NCBI GenBank assembly: GCA_018105865.1
Contig: CM030842.1
Span: 11,170,367-11,234,366, forward strand
Direction of reading: 5' to 3'
Origin: Metaphire vulgaris
Taxonomy: Eukaryota > Annelida > Clitellata > Crassiclitellata > Megascolecidae
Length of the DNA: 64,000 nt
Shown: piece by piece, positions 52,231 to 63,420 of the stretch
How the letters are laid out: each line of letters starts with the position of its first letter
Position numbering within the stretch: position 1 is the stretch's first letter
Program-made: the position numbers and the translations under genes
Notes under the pieces: generated by a model
The model's input: the letters and a program-made list of their open reading frames with translations, nothing else
What the model was told of the DNA's origin: nothing
The model's database searches: none

Positions 52231-53337
52231 GGGGCTGTCCATTAGTTATGTCAACAATTTTTAGTCAAATTTTGACCCCTCCCCTGTCAACAAATGTCAA
52301 CTTTCAGTGACACCCCTATGATTACGTCGAAAACTTTTGATCCCTCCCACCAACTAATATCAGTGACGGGTCTCCCGAAAAGTTTAGAAGGTTATTATTT
52401 TTGCGGCGATGACCATTTTCCCCTTTCTTTTATTCATCAAGTGTCATAATGTGGTGATAATAACCTTGTTTTTTGCTTGTCAGACTTTTTTCCACTGTAA
52501 TAAATAGTATTCCATGAAATTTCTTACTTTTTATCACTTGTAATGTAGCGGAATTGATATAGATAAGTCTAAGTTCAACAATATAATGTAGGAGGGAAGT
52601 GTATTAGGTAATCGCTAGGTGGCGCTGACGGTAATTTAAGCCATTAAATAAGGAATAATTTAATAATAAATATATTGAGGACCTTTTAGCAATAATAACT
52701 GTACAAGAAATAAGTAAATGGCCTAAAGAGGTGGTGCATACAATTTCTGGTAGAAGGCGTTTAAGTATTGTGAAGTTATAGCCGATAGATGATTAAATAG
52801 TCTTAGCACACCACCGAAAAGCAAGTAGCCAATATCATAAGTAGGGCTTAGACGATTGGCAGAGGATTAGGTAGGGGACTGTCGGAGTCCGACGGAGCCT
52901 TAAGAGGGTTAGAGCCGTCAAGAGCAGGACCGAGCGAATAGGCCGACTTGGGTAGAGTACATAAAGTACCTAAGTTCAGGATTAGAGTACATCTAGAAAT
53001 AGTACATGTAGGTTGAGTACATTTTGGAAGAGACTACATGAGTAAGTGTTAGTCAAATCTTAGCCAAAAAGCTAAGGGGCCACAGACGTGCCTTGAGTTT
53101 TTCACCCCGGTAGAGGTTGAACTTTAGACGTCCTGGGTGAGAGAAAGAGGTTCAATCACTACCACACATTTGATAGACCAGAAGTGGGGTCAGCTCTACT
53201 TCTGTGTCGTAACATATTTGATACACGCAGAGGTGGTGTTTCGCTACAGTAAAAAAATGAAATTGTTGACGTCAACTTCTCTATTAAACTTTTTCAGACC
53301 CTTCCCTATTTTGTCTACGTAATTAATGGACAGCCCC
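52231..53337. mobile_element. Harbinger-like MITE split by a solo LTR
   Basis: GGGGCTGTCCATTAGTTATG and CGTAATTAATGGACAGCCCC ends with CTA on both sides. Removing 52544-53252 rejoins an interior that matches 7961-8424. Confidence 0.88.
52544..53248. mobile_element. Solo LTR, 705 bp
   Basis: TGTAGCGGAATTG to TGTTTCGCTACA, a TGTAGCG/CGCTACA inverted end pair, with gtaa duplicated at 52540-52543 and 53249-53252. TG...CA ends suggest an LTR retrotransposon; no internal part remains. Confidence 0.75.
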
Positions 53338-53362
53338 CTACTTACTTATTATTGCAGTTAGG

Positions 53363-53554
53363 CAGTGGCGGCTCCAGAATTTGGCAAGTGGGGGGCCGTG
53401 GCCCGTTGGGGTGGCAACTTCTATTCATGGGGGCCAACCATTTGTTGTTTAATGTATGTAGCATTAAGTTTAGGGTCCCAACAGGGGGCCACTGAGGGGG
53501 CAGGCACTCAATAGGGGGCACGGGCCCTCTGACCCCCCGGTGGAGCCGCCACTG
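53363..53554. mobile_element. hAT-like MITE, TSD cagttagg
   Basis: CAGTGGCGGCTCCAGAA and GGTGGAGCCGCCACTG ends; exact cagttagg at 53355-53362 and 53555-53562. Confidence 0.9.
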
Positions 53555-53562
53555 CAGTTAGG

Positions 53563-55246
53563 TCTGACTGATCTCTGGAATGACCTGGCCTATTGCTGAC
53601 GAATTTGAAGTACCATCGATTGATACCCTCGGGTATTATTAATGGTGCTATAGAAGTGCATAATTATAATTTATTTTATTAGAAATTTAATAACATTGAT
53701 ACTCACAAGACAAGTTGAAATGCGCATGATGCAAACGTCTCGGAGTTCCAACTTATCGAAATTTCGTCTAAAATAATATTAATAAAAATAAATTTGTTAA
53801 CGATAAGAAACGATTTCAGATTTGATTTAATAATTTGATTTTTGTATTTTGCGCAAAGCTAAAAACAAGGTAAGATTGTAAACAAGACCTCATGGATTTA
53901 TATAGCGCGTCTATTTACAACAGTAACTGCTTATTCTTGGGCGCCTAGCCTTTCTTAAAATAGTTATGGGTAGGTGAATGATCAGTCAGGCAATAAAGAG
54001 GAGCACGGCTGGTAGATTGTTATAGCTATGGAGGATATGATTTAAGAAAATTGAACGATTTGAGCTTAGATAAGAATACATCAAGAGATAAAGCTGGAAG
54101 CTATTTAGGCCTGTCAAGCTGCGGCTGAGTAGTAAAAATCGAAGTTTGACTTTGATATCTCACAAAATGGCCACCTTACATTCAATTTTGATAGAAATCT
54201 GTTTAGGAATTTTTAGGAAATCATAGTTTTTCTGCTGGGGTTTTTCTGAGACACCCTGTAGTTGTCCGGCCGCGGATATCCTGGATTTGATCTGGATCTT
54301 GTTTAATTTTGATTGATGTGCCATCGACTAAGTCTTTGCATTATAAAGTGGTGCTATAGAAGTTTAAGATTAGAATAATTAGAGTAATAGGCCTATTTGA
54401 GTTAAACCATGAACTCTATTGAATGCCTTGAAGTTCTTAATTATGATGCGGTGTTTTATCCAGACTCCAGGCCTTTGATGGGGGATTGATACTTTCGGGG
54501 GGAATCGACTTGGTTGGATGGGGAAAGACATAATTCAATGCAAAATCCTGAGATTTTGGAAGGATTTCTAGGTTTGGGGGGGGGGGAATCTCCTCCCTAA
54601 CCGGCCTGGATAAAACACTGTTATGATGTACTATATCGTGGCCAAAACTGCACTACAACTAAGAACCAGTGGCGTAGCCAGAAGTTTCGAAATAGGGGAC
54701 ATCGACATTGTCGGGTAAAAATTCTGCAATGAGCAATAAAGCTCACCAACGAGTTCTACGCACATTCATTTCGGTCATCATACCCCCCCCCCTTTTGAGA
54801 AAAAAATTATCAACGGTTTTGCTCAAATCTCATGACCATTCCCAACCAGAATAGGGGGCCACTGGCCAGAGCCATTTGCCCTAAGGCTTTGCCGCTTTGG
54901 CTACATCAACGCTAAGTTAATCGATTATGTTTACAATCACCCTACCCACGGCTGCAATATTGACGGCAATAGGGCGTGCCCCATGGTTCAGCTAATCTAA
55001 TCTTAAACTTCTATAGCGCCACTTAATAATGCAAAGGGGCATCAACCGATGGCACGCCGAAATCCAAAACATTAAAGATCCAGGTCAATGAGGTCAAATC
55101 CAGGGTATCCGGCCAGACAAACGGGTGACAGTCTGATATGTGAGTCGTGCAGCTGTTTCATCTGTGGCCGTTCGTAAAGTAGGTCAACGTCACGCAATTT
55201 TTGACAGTTTTGTAACAACCTGTCATAAATCTCGGAACCCTCTTAA
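53563..55246. other. Gap with LINE tails and MITE scraps
   Basis: L2-like 3' ends in opposite orientations at about 54270-54365 and 55000-55110, a MITE end (CAGTGGCGTAGCCAGAAG at 54668), and a reversed LINE tail at 53875-54000 (TTATTCTTGGGCGCC). The upstream side of PLEKHB lies before this. No gene. Confidence 0.5.
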
Positions 55247-56210
55247 CACGTTGAACGCTAGGGACGTCAACTGACGTCCTTATTTTGGTTTCTCAGGGCG
55301 CTAGGGACGTCATATGACGTCCATAGTTCAATGCCAAATATCTTAGCTTATACGGATCTTGGATTCATTTTTCTGCTTCCTCTAGCTACTAGAATGAGTG
55401 ACCGATCAAGACAAGCAAATTTTATAGAAAATGTATGAATATTTGTCCTATAAACACCTGTTACAAAAACCACAATATACTCATGCTTCGCCGCCTCAAT
55501 AAAGAAGCTCAATTCGCTCCATGCTAATTATAATAGCAGTCTTGGTTCACTTGAGATAGATGCGCCGTCTATTGCAGCAGGTGGACTAAATGACCAATCG
55601 GAAGCGCCACATTCTACTGAAGAACGTCGATTGGCCTTCTAAAAGGCCCACCTTCTAAACCCCACGCCTCAGCTTCAATATAAATACCCCAAATAACTTG
55701 TATCACCATAGACGTAATGCCGTCAGCGTTTTTGGACCAGATAATTGAGGTCCTTACTAAGGTCCTGGAATTTATATCGGCTATAGCGTCCACTTTGCCA
55801 CAATAATTGCCATTTTTATTGCTTTGCATTCTTGACCCGTGACATTGATTGTTTTATCCAATCGCCATTGTTGAGATAACTACTAGTTCCTGACAAGGTC
55901 TACGTAGCGCGGTTATGGAGCACATTACAGACCACCTGCACTTTTTCGTATGAATTGGTGCATACCTGAGGAAAGAGAAAGTCATTCTAGTAACAGGTGG
56001 CTCTATAGCCTCTAAACATTTGCATCTGTTTCAAGATATTTTCCTCTGTAGGCGTCTAACGTGATCGGGCCTTGGGAATAATCTAACGGCTGTCACTCAC
56101 TTCACGCATGATCGCACGCATTTTGTATAGGAACTGGAAAGCCACGGAGGTCATAGACTCTCGTCAATAGTATCCGCGTCTCAGTTATTTAATAGGCCGC
56201 AGTCAACGTG
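55247..56210. mobile_element. piggyBac-like non-autonomous element, copy 2
   Basis: 964 bp with TTAA at 55243-55246 and 56211-56214, and the same ends and palindromes as copy 1. By eye only about seven to nine differences from copy 1, e.g. TTACAAAAA for TTCAAAAAA and GCAGCAGG for GTTGCGGG. Confidence 0.9.
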
Positions 56211-56340
56211 TTAAACTGTAGCGTATAAATTACGCCACGCGGATTTACTATAGGCCTATAATAAATTGGAGTTTCTCGTTCAATTAGATTTAAAATTCCA
56301 TGTACCTAGAATAATACAATTACTACAGTATAGGGCCTAC

Positions 56341-57333
56341 TGTGACATACTGTCCCTGTATTTGTCTCTGTATGTACTTACTTAGCTTCGCGCTGTATCT
56401 TGCCACAGTAGCCGCTGAGGAGTCAGGCTCTGGGCGCTAAGACCCAGCCGTGCGGAGAGCATGGGCGGGAAGCCGGGAGAGCGGCGGAAAGCTATAAATA
56501 TGGGTGAGAGCAATCTTCGCGGCTCTCGCTCGAGGAAAAGATACTGAGTGGCAACTCAGGAGGAATTGGAGAGGAGAGGCCAGGAATGAAGGAGTGCAAC
56601 GCGAATGTAAGGGTAACAAAGAAGACCTTAATTCGTGAACGATGCGAATCCAAGGGTAACAGAAGGACCTTGATTCGTGAATGATGCGAGCCGAAGGGTA
56701 ACAGAAAAGGACCTTGACTCGTGAGCATCGGCTGTAAGCTCTAAGCTCAACGCACTCATCAGGAAAGTTGCTTGATTTATTCTTAGAATAACGTTGTCCT
56801 GCTTATATTGATTTATTGCTGCATATTATTGATCGCCACTTATATTTTATGTGTATGCTATTAATTATGTCGCTATAACTGACCAGGAATAATGGCTCTG
56901 GTGCATGTCATGAAGAAGCAAGTATAGTTCGCTGAGAGACTTTGTAAATGCGATATTATATAGGAACTAGAAGGCTTATCTAGCCTGTATTAATGCGGCG
57001 AATCGTACATTAGTATTGTTTAGTTGCTTGCGGTGAGCATTCCTCAAGACACTGCTAGAAATTGAGATTTTGGGCCGCATATGTTCTAAAGTCTCTATTA
57101 TATATGTTCTTTGCATTTTATTATGACTTCGATTATATTATATTGATTTTCTTATTATCTCTCGTTGTGCTTATTTGAGTTGTTTCATTACCATGCAACC
57201 TATAATCCCTACCCTCGCACAGGGCAGGCTTACCCGCGGACATATCTAGCCAGAACCCTGCGTATTTAGCCGACCTAGCAAAGTGTTAGAAGGCCAGCCG
57301 GCAAGTAAGGAAGACCAGGGGGAAGGCGTCACA
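56341..57333 (+). mobile_element. Solo LTR, 993 bp, with TATA box
   Basis: TGTGACATACTG to AAGGCGTCACA, a TGTGAC/GTCACA end pair, with ctac at 56337-56340 and 57334-57337. GCTATAAATATGG at about 56490 is a good TATA box. Three imperfect repeats of about 48 bp (AAGGGTAACA, GACCTT, TTCGTGA) follow at 56605-56730. A Gypsy-type origin is likely; no internal region remains. Confidence 0.7.
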
Positions 57334-57527
57334 CTACGCAATTGACATAGGCCTATTCTATTAGAATACATCCATCAGAAGAGAAAGTGAAATATCGCCG
57401 CATATTTCAGTTTTTTTTCTAGGTACTAGAAGTGTGATTTCACCAGGGGCGTAGCCATGAATTTGATTGGGGAGGTATAAAATTTTGGGTATATATTGTT
57501 ATATATTGTGTATGTACAGTGTATAAT
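57334..57527. other. MITE scrap before the LTR element
   Basis: CAGGGGCGTAGCCATGAATT at 57445 is one end of the TATA-rich MITE family. The LTR element landed in its TATATTG core; the other end is not recognisable after 62638. Confidence 0.5.
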
Positions 57528-57542
57528 ATAAGGGAGGGAGGT

Positions 57543-57618
<76 letters not shown>

Positions 57619-58195
57619 CACTACTAAAGGGCAGACCTGACATTAATGGGATAAACAGGTGGGGGTGGCGAACACCGAAGGCGAAACAGGCTCCAGATAA
57701 GGTTTTATCGGCAATACCCCAGAGGGTTAATTAAGGACGAAGAGTTGCTGTCGCCTCCGACGTTGTCACGGTAACTTAAACAACTGCATTGGTGGATGTC
57801 AGAATCTGGTATTAATAAAGAAAGGCCCCAGAGGAAGACACTCGGACGGTCAGAGGAAGGGAGGGGAGAGGGCGCCGGCAGGGGGCGGTAGAGTTTTGAC
57901 CATTAGAGGGCGGTAGAGTTTTGACCATGAGAGAGAGTAGAGCTTTGGACCGCTAGAGGGGGTCGGAGTTTTGATCGCGGGAGAGTCGGTGTTTCGCGCG
58001 GGTGGCGGGCAGTCGAAAAGGCTCGAAGAGTGTCTTCTAATCTACTGGCCGTAAAAAGGAACTCGTGTTAATTTCAATGAAGCGCTAGGGCGATACTCAA
58101 CAACAACTACAATATCATCTCAAACAACATTAATCCTAAGGAACGTCAACTAGTAAAGAGACTACTACAAAAGGAAACACATATTATACGTTAAA
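57528..58195 (+). repeat. 5' LTR
   Basis: Begins ATAAGGGAGGGAGG, then a (TAC)n tract of about 75 bp, a poly(A) signal AATAAA at 57814-57819, and four degenerate copies of a GGTAGAGTTTTGACC unit at about 57885-57980. Ends ATACGTTAAA. Same length as the 3' copy including the microsatellite. Confidence 0.9.
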
Positions 58196-58254
58196 GGTGG
58201 TAGAGAACTTTTCTTCGATCCGAAAAACCGTACCTCCGCTGACCACCAAACAAC

Positions 58255-60651
58255 ATGGCGGTCTTCACAAGTCTTACTGCCCTAAACTCATTTTCTGGTA
58301 GGCCTGAAGAAGACGTGTTAGACTTTTTGAAGCTCTTCGAATTGTGGGCGAACGTTCAGAAAGCGGACGACACGATTCTTAGATCAGCGTTGCCGCTTCT
58401 TCTAAAGGATGGAGCCTCGGCGTGGTACGATACGCAACACCAGGACATAAAGGAATCGTACGCTGAGTTAAAGAGAGCATTGATCAAGCGATACAACTAT
58501 CAGGAAGAACAGACGTGGCAAGCCATGGCGGAGCTATGGCAGACGAAGCAGTCGGCGGACCAATCCACGGACGACTACGTGACAGCGATCCTTCGAGCGG
58601 GGCAACGGATCAAGGTCAGCGAAAGCCAAATCTACGCCATCGTGCTGAACGGCCTGAGACCAGCAATACGGCAACACGTGGTGCAGCATCCGCTGTCGAC
58701 GCTGGACGATGTCAGACACTGGGGGCGCGTCACGGAGCTCTCGTTGAGGGACAACGCGAGCGTTTCTTCAACTCTCGAGGCCTCCGTGAAGGAGCTAACC
58801 GCCGGCCTCACCGAAGAACTCCGTCAACTCCGGATCCACTCCGTCGGGGCGTCATCGAGACCGAGATCGCCTGCTATCGAGCGAAGCACCATGCCGAACC
58901 GCGTCCACTTCCAGCAGGACGCCGGCCGACGATCGCCACCCTGCGACGTCGATTTCGAGCGACGCCGTATAGCCGAAAAGCACCGGCGGAATCCAGATCA
59001 GCCTGCGTCGCCATCCACGAGGGAGCAGTCGAAGTTCGACCCACATCCAATGAAAGGAGCCCAGTTCCTTCTGAAACAGCAGCTACAGGAAGCAAGCGAC
59101 AAAAATAAGATGTACCTGGAAGAGATTGCCTCAATGCGAATGGAATTGAAGAAACACTACGAGAAAATCCTACAACTGACCAACGAGCGCGATTCGAGAG
59201 AAGAGGAACTTACAAGTCTGCGCCAGGCGTTCAACGAAGAGAAAGGTAAACACCAGAGACTAATTGTAAAGACGGAGGACGAGATTCGCTCACTGAACGA
59301 TGGAATTGACGAAGAGAAGAAACTCAATGCGGAACTGTCTCGCCAGATGGAAGAACTCCGAACCATGTCTTCCACTCTGAAGCAGGAATTGAACAGCAGC
59401 AAAAACCAGTCTATTATGATCGAGGAACTGGAAGCCGAAATTGAAAAGCTGGGAAGGAAGTGCGCGGACAGCAAGGCAGAAACGGTTGCAGCAAAACGAG
59501 CTTTGAGGAGAGTCCGCAACGAAGTTAACATGCAGCGTCGTTACCTCAACCAGACAATCGACAAAATGAAGCAACAGCACAGGGAAGATATCGAAGACCT
59601 CGAAGACAAAGCAAACGACTTCAAAGCTTTTCATGCCAAAGAATTAGACAAGTTGATTCAAACCAACGACGAACTGCGGGCGTTTCATCGGAAGCAAATG
59701 TCGGAGTTACTGAAGCAGAAGGAAGAGGAACTTCAAGAACAGCATAAAGAAGAAAAGGAAAATCTCGAACGCGAATATCAGCAAGAAATGGAAAGACTAC
59801 AGTCGAAGCACACAGAACGCATTGGCGATCTAGAGAAGTTGGTGGAATCCCAGAAGCAGATGCAGATTCAGAAGCTGGCGGAAGAACACAGAAAGGAAAT
59901 CGTCGAGTTGGTTGAAGAATTGAACAGGACGAAGAATGCGTTAACGGTGGCTAATTTTACTCTGTCAGAATGGACTGACGAAAAGAAGACGGAGTTGAAG
60001 AGGTTGAAGGAAACTCATGCGAAGGAGGTAATGGAGTCGAGAACGGAATTCGATCGAAGAAACGAGAAAAAATTGCAAAGCACCGCAGACAGATACGAGG
60101 CAGAAATTCGACATTTACGAGATCGACTGAACGCAGCTGAAGGGAAGATCGAGGAACTTGACGTCAAAGACAAAGATAATGAACGGAAACTGGAACTTCT
60201 GGAAACCAGCGGTCTTAAGCACGAAGAGGGGAATAATAAACTGACGGGGACATCGATGAAAGGCCGCGACAGACGCATCGGGGAGAAGCTTAATCGCCGC
60301 CAGCACGAAATCGGAAGCATACTGGAGGAGATAACAAAAGCTAAGAACTTTGCTGCAAAGATGGAACAGAATTATGATATAGGACTGAAAAATAAACAGG
60401 AAGAGATCGTAAATGCCACGACGGAGGATGTTCGAGAAATCACTACGCTGCAGTCTCAATGGGAAACGAAATACGAAAAGCAGTTTCATAATCTGGCCAA
60501 GAAACACGAGGACAAATTCTGGGCATTTCTAGCAGAAAGGAAGTCGGAAGACCAGAGACAAAGATTTACCGAAGAGAATCTTCGCGGCAAAGTTAAAATA
60601 AAAAACGTTGGTACAGCAAATATTAAACATAGAAGTCGTCTTAAAACGTAA
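58255..60651 (+). CDS. Gag-coiled-coil fusion protein, 798 aa
   Basis: Single uninterrupted ORF 60 bp inside the 5' LTR, with a good start context (AACATGG). Residues about 10-190 match the LTR-retrotransposon Gag capsid family (Retrotrans_gag type): FSGRPEEDVLDFLKLFE, then ASAWYDTQ near 58-65, then YAELKRALIKRY and LNGLRPAIRQHV. Residues about 190-262 are a basic, Pro/Arg-rich linker. From about 266 to 720 the protein is an almost continuous, highly charged coiled coil (repeated EEL, EKE, KHTERI heptads). The tail, about 720-798, is basic. There is no CCHC zinc knuckle and no downstream pol frame. The coiled coil resembles cellular CCDC/FAM184-type proteins in composition only; I cannot name a parent. 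Most likely a captured, intron-less host segment, alternatively a rapidly evolved Gag extension. Confidence 0.85.
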   Translation: MAVFTSLTALNSFSGRPEEDVLDFLKLFELWANVQKADDTILRSALPLLLKDGASAWYDTQHQDIKESYAELKRALIKRYNYQEEQTWQAMAELWQTKQSADQSTDDYVTAILRAGQRIKVSESQIYAIVLNGLRPAIRQHVVQHPLSTLDDVRHWGRVTELSLRDNASVSSTLEASVKELTAGLTEELRQLRIHSVGASSRPRSPAIERSTMPNRVHFQQDAGRRSPPCDVDFERRRIAEKHRRNPDQPASPSTREQSKFDPHPMKGAQFLLKQQLQEASDKNKMYLEEIASMRMELKKHYEKILQLTNERDSREEELTSLRQAFNEEKGKHQRLIVKTEDEIRSLNDGIDEEKKLNAELSRQMEELRTMSSTLKQELNSSKNQSIMIEELEAEIEKLGRKCADSKAETVAAKRALRRVRNEVNMQRRYLNQTIDKMKQQHREDIEDLEDKANDFKAFHAKELDKLIQTNDELRAFHRKQMSELLKQKEEELQEQHKEEKENLEREYQQEMERLQSKHTERIGDLEKLVESQKQMQIQKLAEEHRKEIVELVEELNRTKNALTVANFTLSEWTDEKKTELKRLKETHAKEVMESRTEFDRRNEKKLQSTADRYEAEIRHLRDRLNAAEGKIEELDVKDKDNERKLELLETSGLKHEEGNNKLTGTSMKGRDRRIGEKLNRRQHEIGSILEEITKAKNFAAKMEQNYDIGLKNKQEEIVNATTEDVREITTLQSQWETKYEKQFHNLAKKHEDKFWAFLAERKSEDQRQRFTEENLRGKVKIKNVGTANIKHRSRLKT

Positions 60652-61965
60652 AAGGGACAAGAGAACGGAATTATGTAAGTACACGCCTTTAGATTTTAAA
60701 AAATCATGTACACACAAAATTTCACTCACAACAGTCAAGTTGGGAAACCGGTGTATAATGTATATAAGAATCGTTTTCACTTTTGAAACTATCCGCTTTT
60801 TTGTTTATTATGTGTTTCATATGGTTACGTTTTAATAGAAGCGGTACGCCGTTTGACAAGTGAAGGAACATTTGACAAGGGTACTTGTCGTTTTAGCAGA
60901 GCTGGGTTGGGACGTGAGTTTTTATAATTGCATTGCGTAATGTATTTTTACTTTGAGTATCGTATAATCGCTTTAAACAGTTTTTTCATGTAGTTGGTGC
61001 TTGAACTAAGAATGTTAGGACCCGTGTGTAGTGTAGAGTTGTTATTTTTATAATTCTTGCATTATCCTTTTTATTCAGCAATTGAGATCTTTTTTAAGCA
61101 ATTAAAGAGGCTTATCAAAAGCTTCTTTATAGTATGCGTGATTATCCATGCGACATTGCTGGTGCAAATATTTTAGCGATTAGAAATGCTAGTTATATGC
61201 GTGTTTTTGTATTAATTTTGTGCGCGCACAAGAGACTCATCAACTACAGTATATTAAACGTCTTTGACATTTTATTTTATCCGTATCTTGTGGTATATGA
61301 TTAGTAAAATATAATGGATTGTCGTGAAATTTACTCAATATTACAAGTTTACATGTTCAGTAATTTAGTTGTGCAGCAGAGACGCCGGAGCATGGAAAGT
61401 AACGCTCATATTTCGGTAGAAGGACAATGTCTAAGCTTTCATATGTTTATTTTTAAAAGGTTTATTATAATTTTAGCTTATGTTAGAGTTTTCATTGCAT
61501 TTTCTGTTGATTATTTTTTACGGCACAGCTTTAGGTGTACATTTTGCTTTTCTGAACATTTTAAAGTGTTCTCGTACGTGTTTTAATAATGTCGATTGTA
61601 GCTCAGTACGCAGACTAGGCGTATTACATATAAGGAACGGCAAAAGACGACAGGTGAAAGTCATGTCCTGCTTAGAGACGTGTTGTAATGTAGTCATGTT
61701 TGCACTAAGCTATATATTATGTGTAACGTGTTAACTTTTGTGTTAGACATATAGCAGAGACAGGTTTTATATCATAGTTGTAGTTTCAATGCATATTATG
61801 TATTTTTATGTTAGTAATCGCTAACGGATAAGCCGGGACGGCGACAGCAGCCTGGGGAATTACATAACCAAATTCACATTCCGATTTTAAAAGATGCATC
61901 CTAAAACAGCAAATACTCTGGCAGAAGCGCTTCACGGGACGTGAAGCCTCGGAGGGAGGGCATCT
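60652..61965 (+). other. Non-coding interior of the LTR element
   Basis: About 1.3 kb of AT-rich sequence between the stop codon and the 3' LTR, with only short chance ORFs. It reads like a 3' UTR, fitting capture of the end of a cellular transcript or loss of pol. It ends in a purine tract next to the 3' LTR. Confidence 0.6.
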
Positions 61966-61980
61966 ATAAGGGAGGGAGGT

Positions 61981-62056
<76 letters not shown>

Positions 62057-62633
62057 CACTACTAAAGGGCAGACCTGACATTAATGGGATCAACAGGTGG
62101 GGGTGGCGAACACCGAAGGCGAAACAGGCTCCAGATAAGGTTTTATCGGCAATACCCCAGAGGGTTAATTAAGGACGAAGAGTTGCTGTCGCCTCCGACG
62201 TTGTCACGGTAACTTAAACAACTGCATTGGTGGATGTCAGAATCTGGTATTAATAAAGAAAGGCCCCAGAGGAAGACACTCGGACGGTCAGAGGAAGGGA
62301 GGGGAGAGGGCGCCGGCAGGGGGCGGTAGAGTTTTGACCATTAGAGGGCGGTAGAGTTTTGACCATGAGAGAGAGTAGAGCTTTGGACCGCTAGAGGGGG
62401 TCGGAGTTTTGATCGCGGGAGAGTCGGTGTTTCGCGCGGGTGGCGGGCAGTCGAAAAGGCTCGAAGAGTGTCTTCTAATCTACTGGCCGTAAAAAGGAAC
62501 TCGTGTTAATTTCAATGAAGCGCTAGGGCGATACTCAACAACAACTACAATATCATCTCAAACAACATTAATCCTAAGGAACGTCAACTAGTAAAGAGAC
62601 TACTACAAAAGGAAACACATATTATACGTTAAA
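61966..62633 (+). repeat. 3' LTR
   Basis: Matches the 5' LTR over 668 bp with one difference seen by eye (A to C at about 62087). Contains the AATAAA at 62252-62257 that would end the element's transcript. Confidence 0.9.
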
Positions 62634-62638
62634 ATAAT

Positions 62639-62930
62639 GTACAGTATTAGGCTATATACATTATTATTATATTATATTATATGTATATATATATCATGGT
62701 TTACTCCATCCTTAAAGCAAGATCTCTTGGGAGCAGAATCAGACACCTTAATTATTGAACTTTGTTTACAAGTTCTCTTCGGCCCATGACTAATGTCTCC
62801 GTGGTCGCGGTCAAGACTGAGACTGGCCCCATTAGGTTTAACTGTCAAGTTTCGCGTAGTCAGTGACACCTTTCTTTAACACCAATAAACGGAAACAAAC
62901 AGCTTAAAGCTTTTCACATGTGGCTTCTGA
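62639..62930. other. Short flank, nothing recognised
   Basis: (TTA)n-like sequence at 62658-62700, then unassigned sequence without a gene. Confidence 0.5.
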
Positions 62931-63119
62931 ACTTAGCGGCGTAGCCAGTAATTTGATTTGGGAGGGAGTATAAACCTTAACTAGTCAATGCTATTTCAAA
63001 AAAATAATCATATGTTAATGTCGCACATGTGAACAAAACGGCTACTAACCAATAAAAAATTGAGGTAGTCGGACTTGGGGGTATATATATACCGATATAC
63101 CCCCCGTCCCTACGCCCCT
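62931..63119. mobile_element. TATA-rich MITE, CGGCGTAGCC / CTACGCCCCTG ends
   Basis: GCGGCGTAGCCAGTAATTTG and CCCTACGCCCCTG bracket GGGGGTATATATATACC. No exact duplication seen. Confidence 0.6.
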
Positions 63120-63420
63120 GGATGTCACATTATGACATTGGTCTCTACGACTCGTCACCCTCTCAATCTGCGACAAAAAACCCTGAGCAAAAACTTCGTC
63201 GCTTATTTATTTTACAACACAAAGCTCGATTTTGACGCCCCCTCACCTCGGCGCCCGGGAGCGTATGCCCTCTCGCTACGCCACTGTGGCCGACCGACAA
63301 TCCACCTTGCCTATGGCTATTCTATGAAAGATTAAGCGCGTAAGAATAATCAGCTGCTGCTGTACTGCTCCTAAACGCTATACAGTCAAAATTTACGAGA
63401 TTTTACTTACTTTTTACTTA
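63120..63420 (+). mobile_element. MITE end and LINE 3' tail
   Basis: A GGCGCCCGGGAGCG ... CTACGCCACTG end at 63284, then GGCTATTCTATGAAAGATTA to GAGATTTTACTTAC, the 3' end of the LINE at 14385-17318. Confidence 0.6.

Larger units (their letters stand above)
57528..62633 (+). mobile_element. LTR retroelement with Gag-coiled-coil ORF and no pol
   Basis: Two direct repeats of 668 bp (57528-58195 and 61966-62633) bracket 3.77 kb. By eye they differ at one base, so the insertion is young. Flanks show ATAAT at 57523-57527 and at 62634-62638, a candidate 5-bp target duplication. The LTR ends are not the usual TG...CA. TGG at 58198-58200, two bases after the 5' LTR, could begin a primer site. A purine tract, GGAGGGAGGG at 61951-61960, lies 5 nt before the 3' LTR. 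The only long ORF is Gag joined to a coiled coil. No protease, reverse transcriptase, RNase H or integrase motif is seen, so it must be mobilised in trans. Confidence 0.88.

Noticed and set aside
56437..56728. Minus-strand ORFs over the solo LTR
   Set aside because: They overlap the LTR's TATA and repeat region and show no protein family signal.
57519..57734. Leu-rich ORF at the LTR start
   Set aside because: It is translation of the (TAC)n tract.
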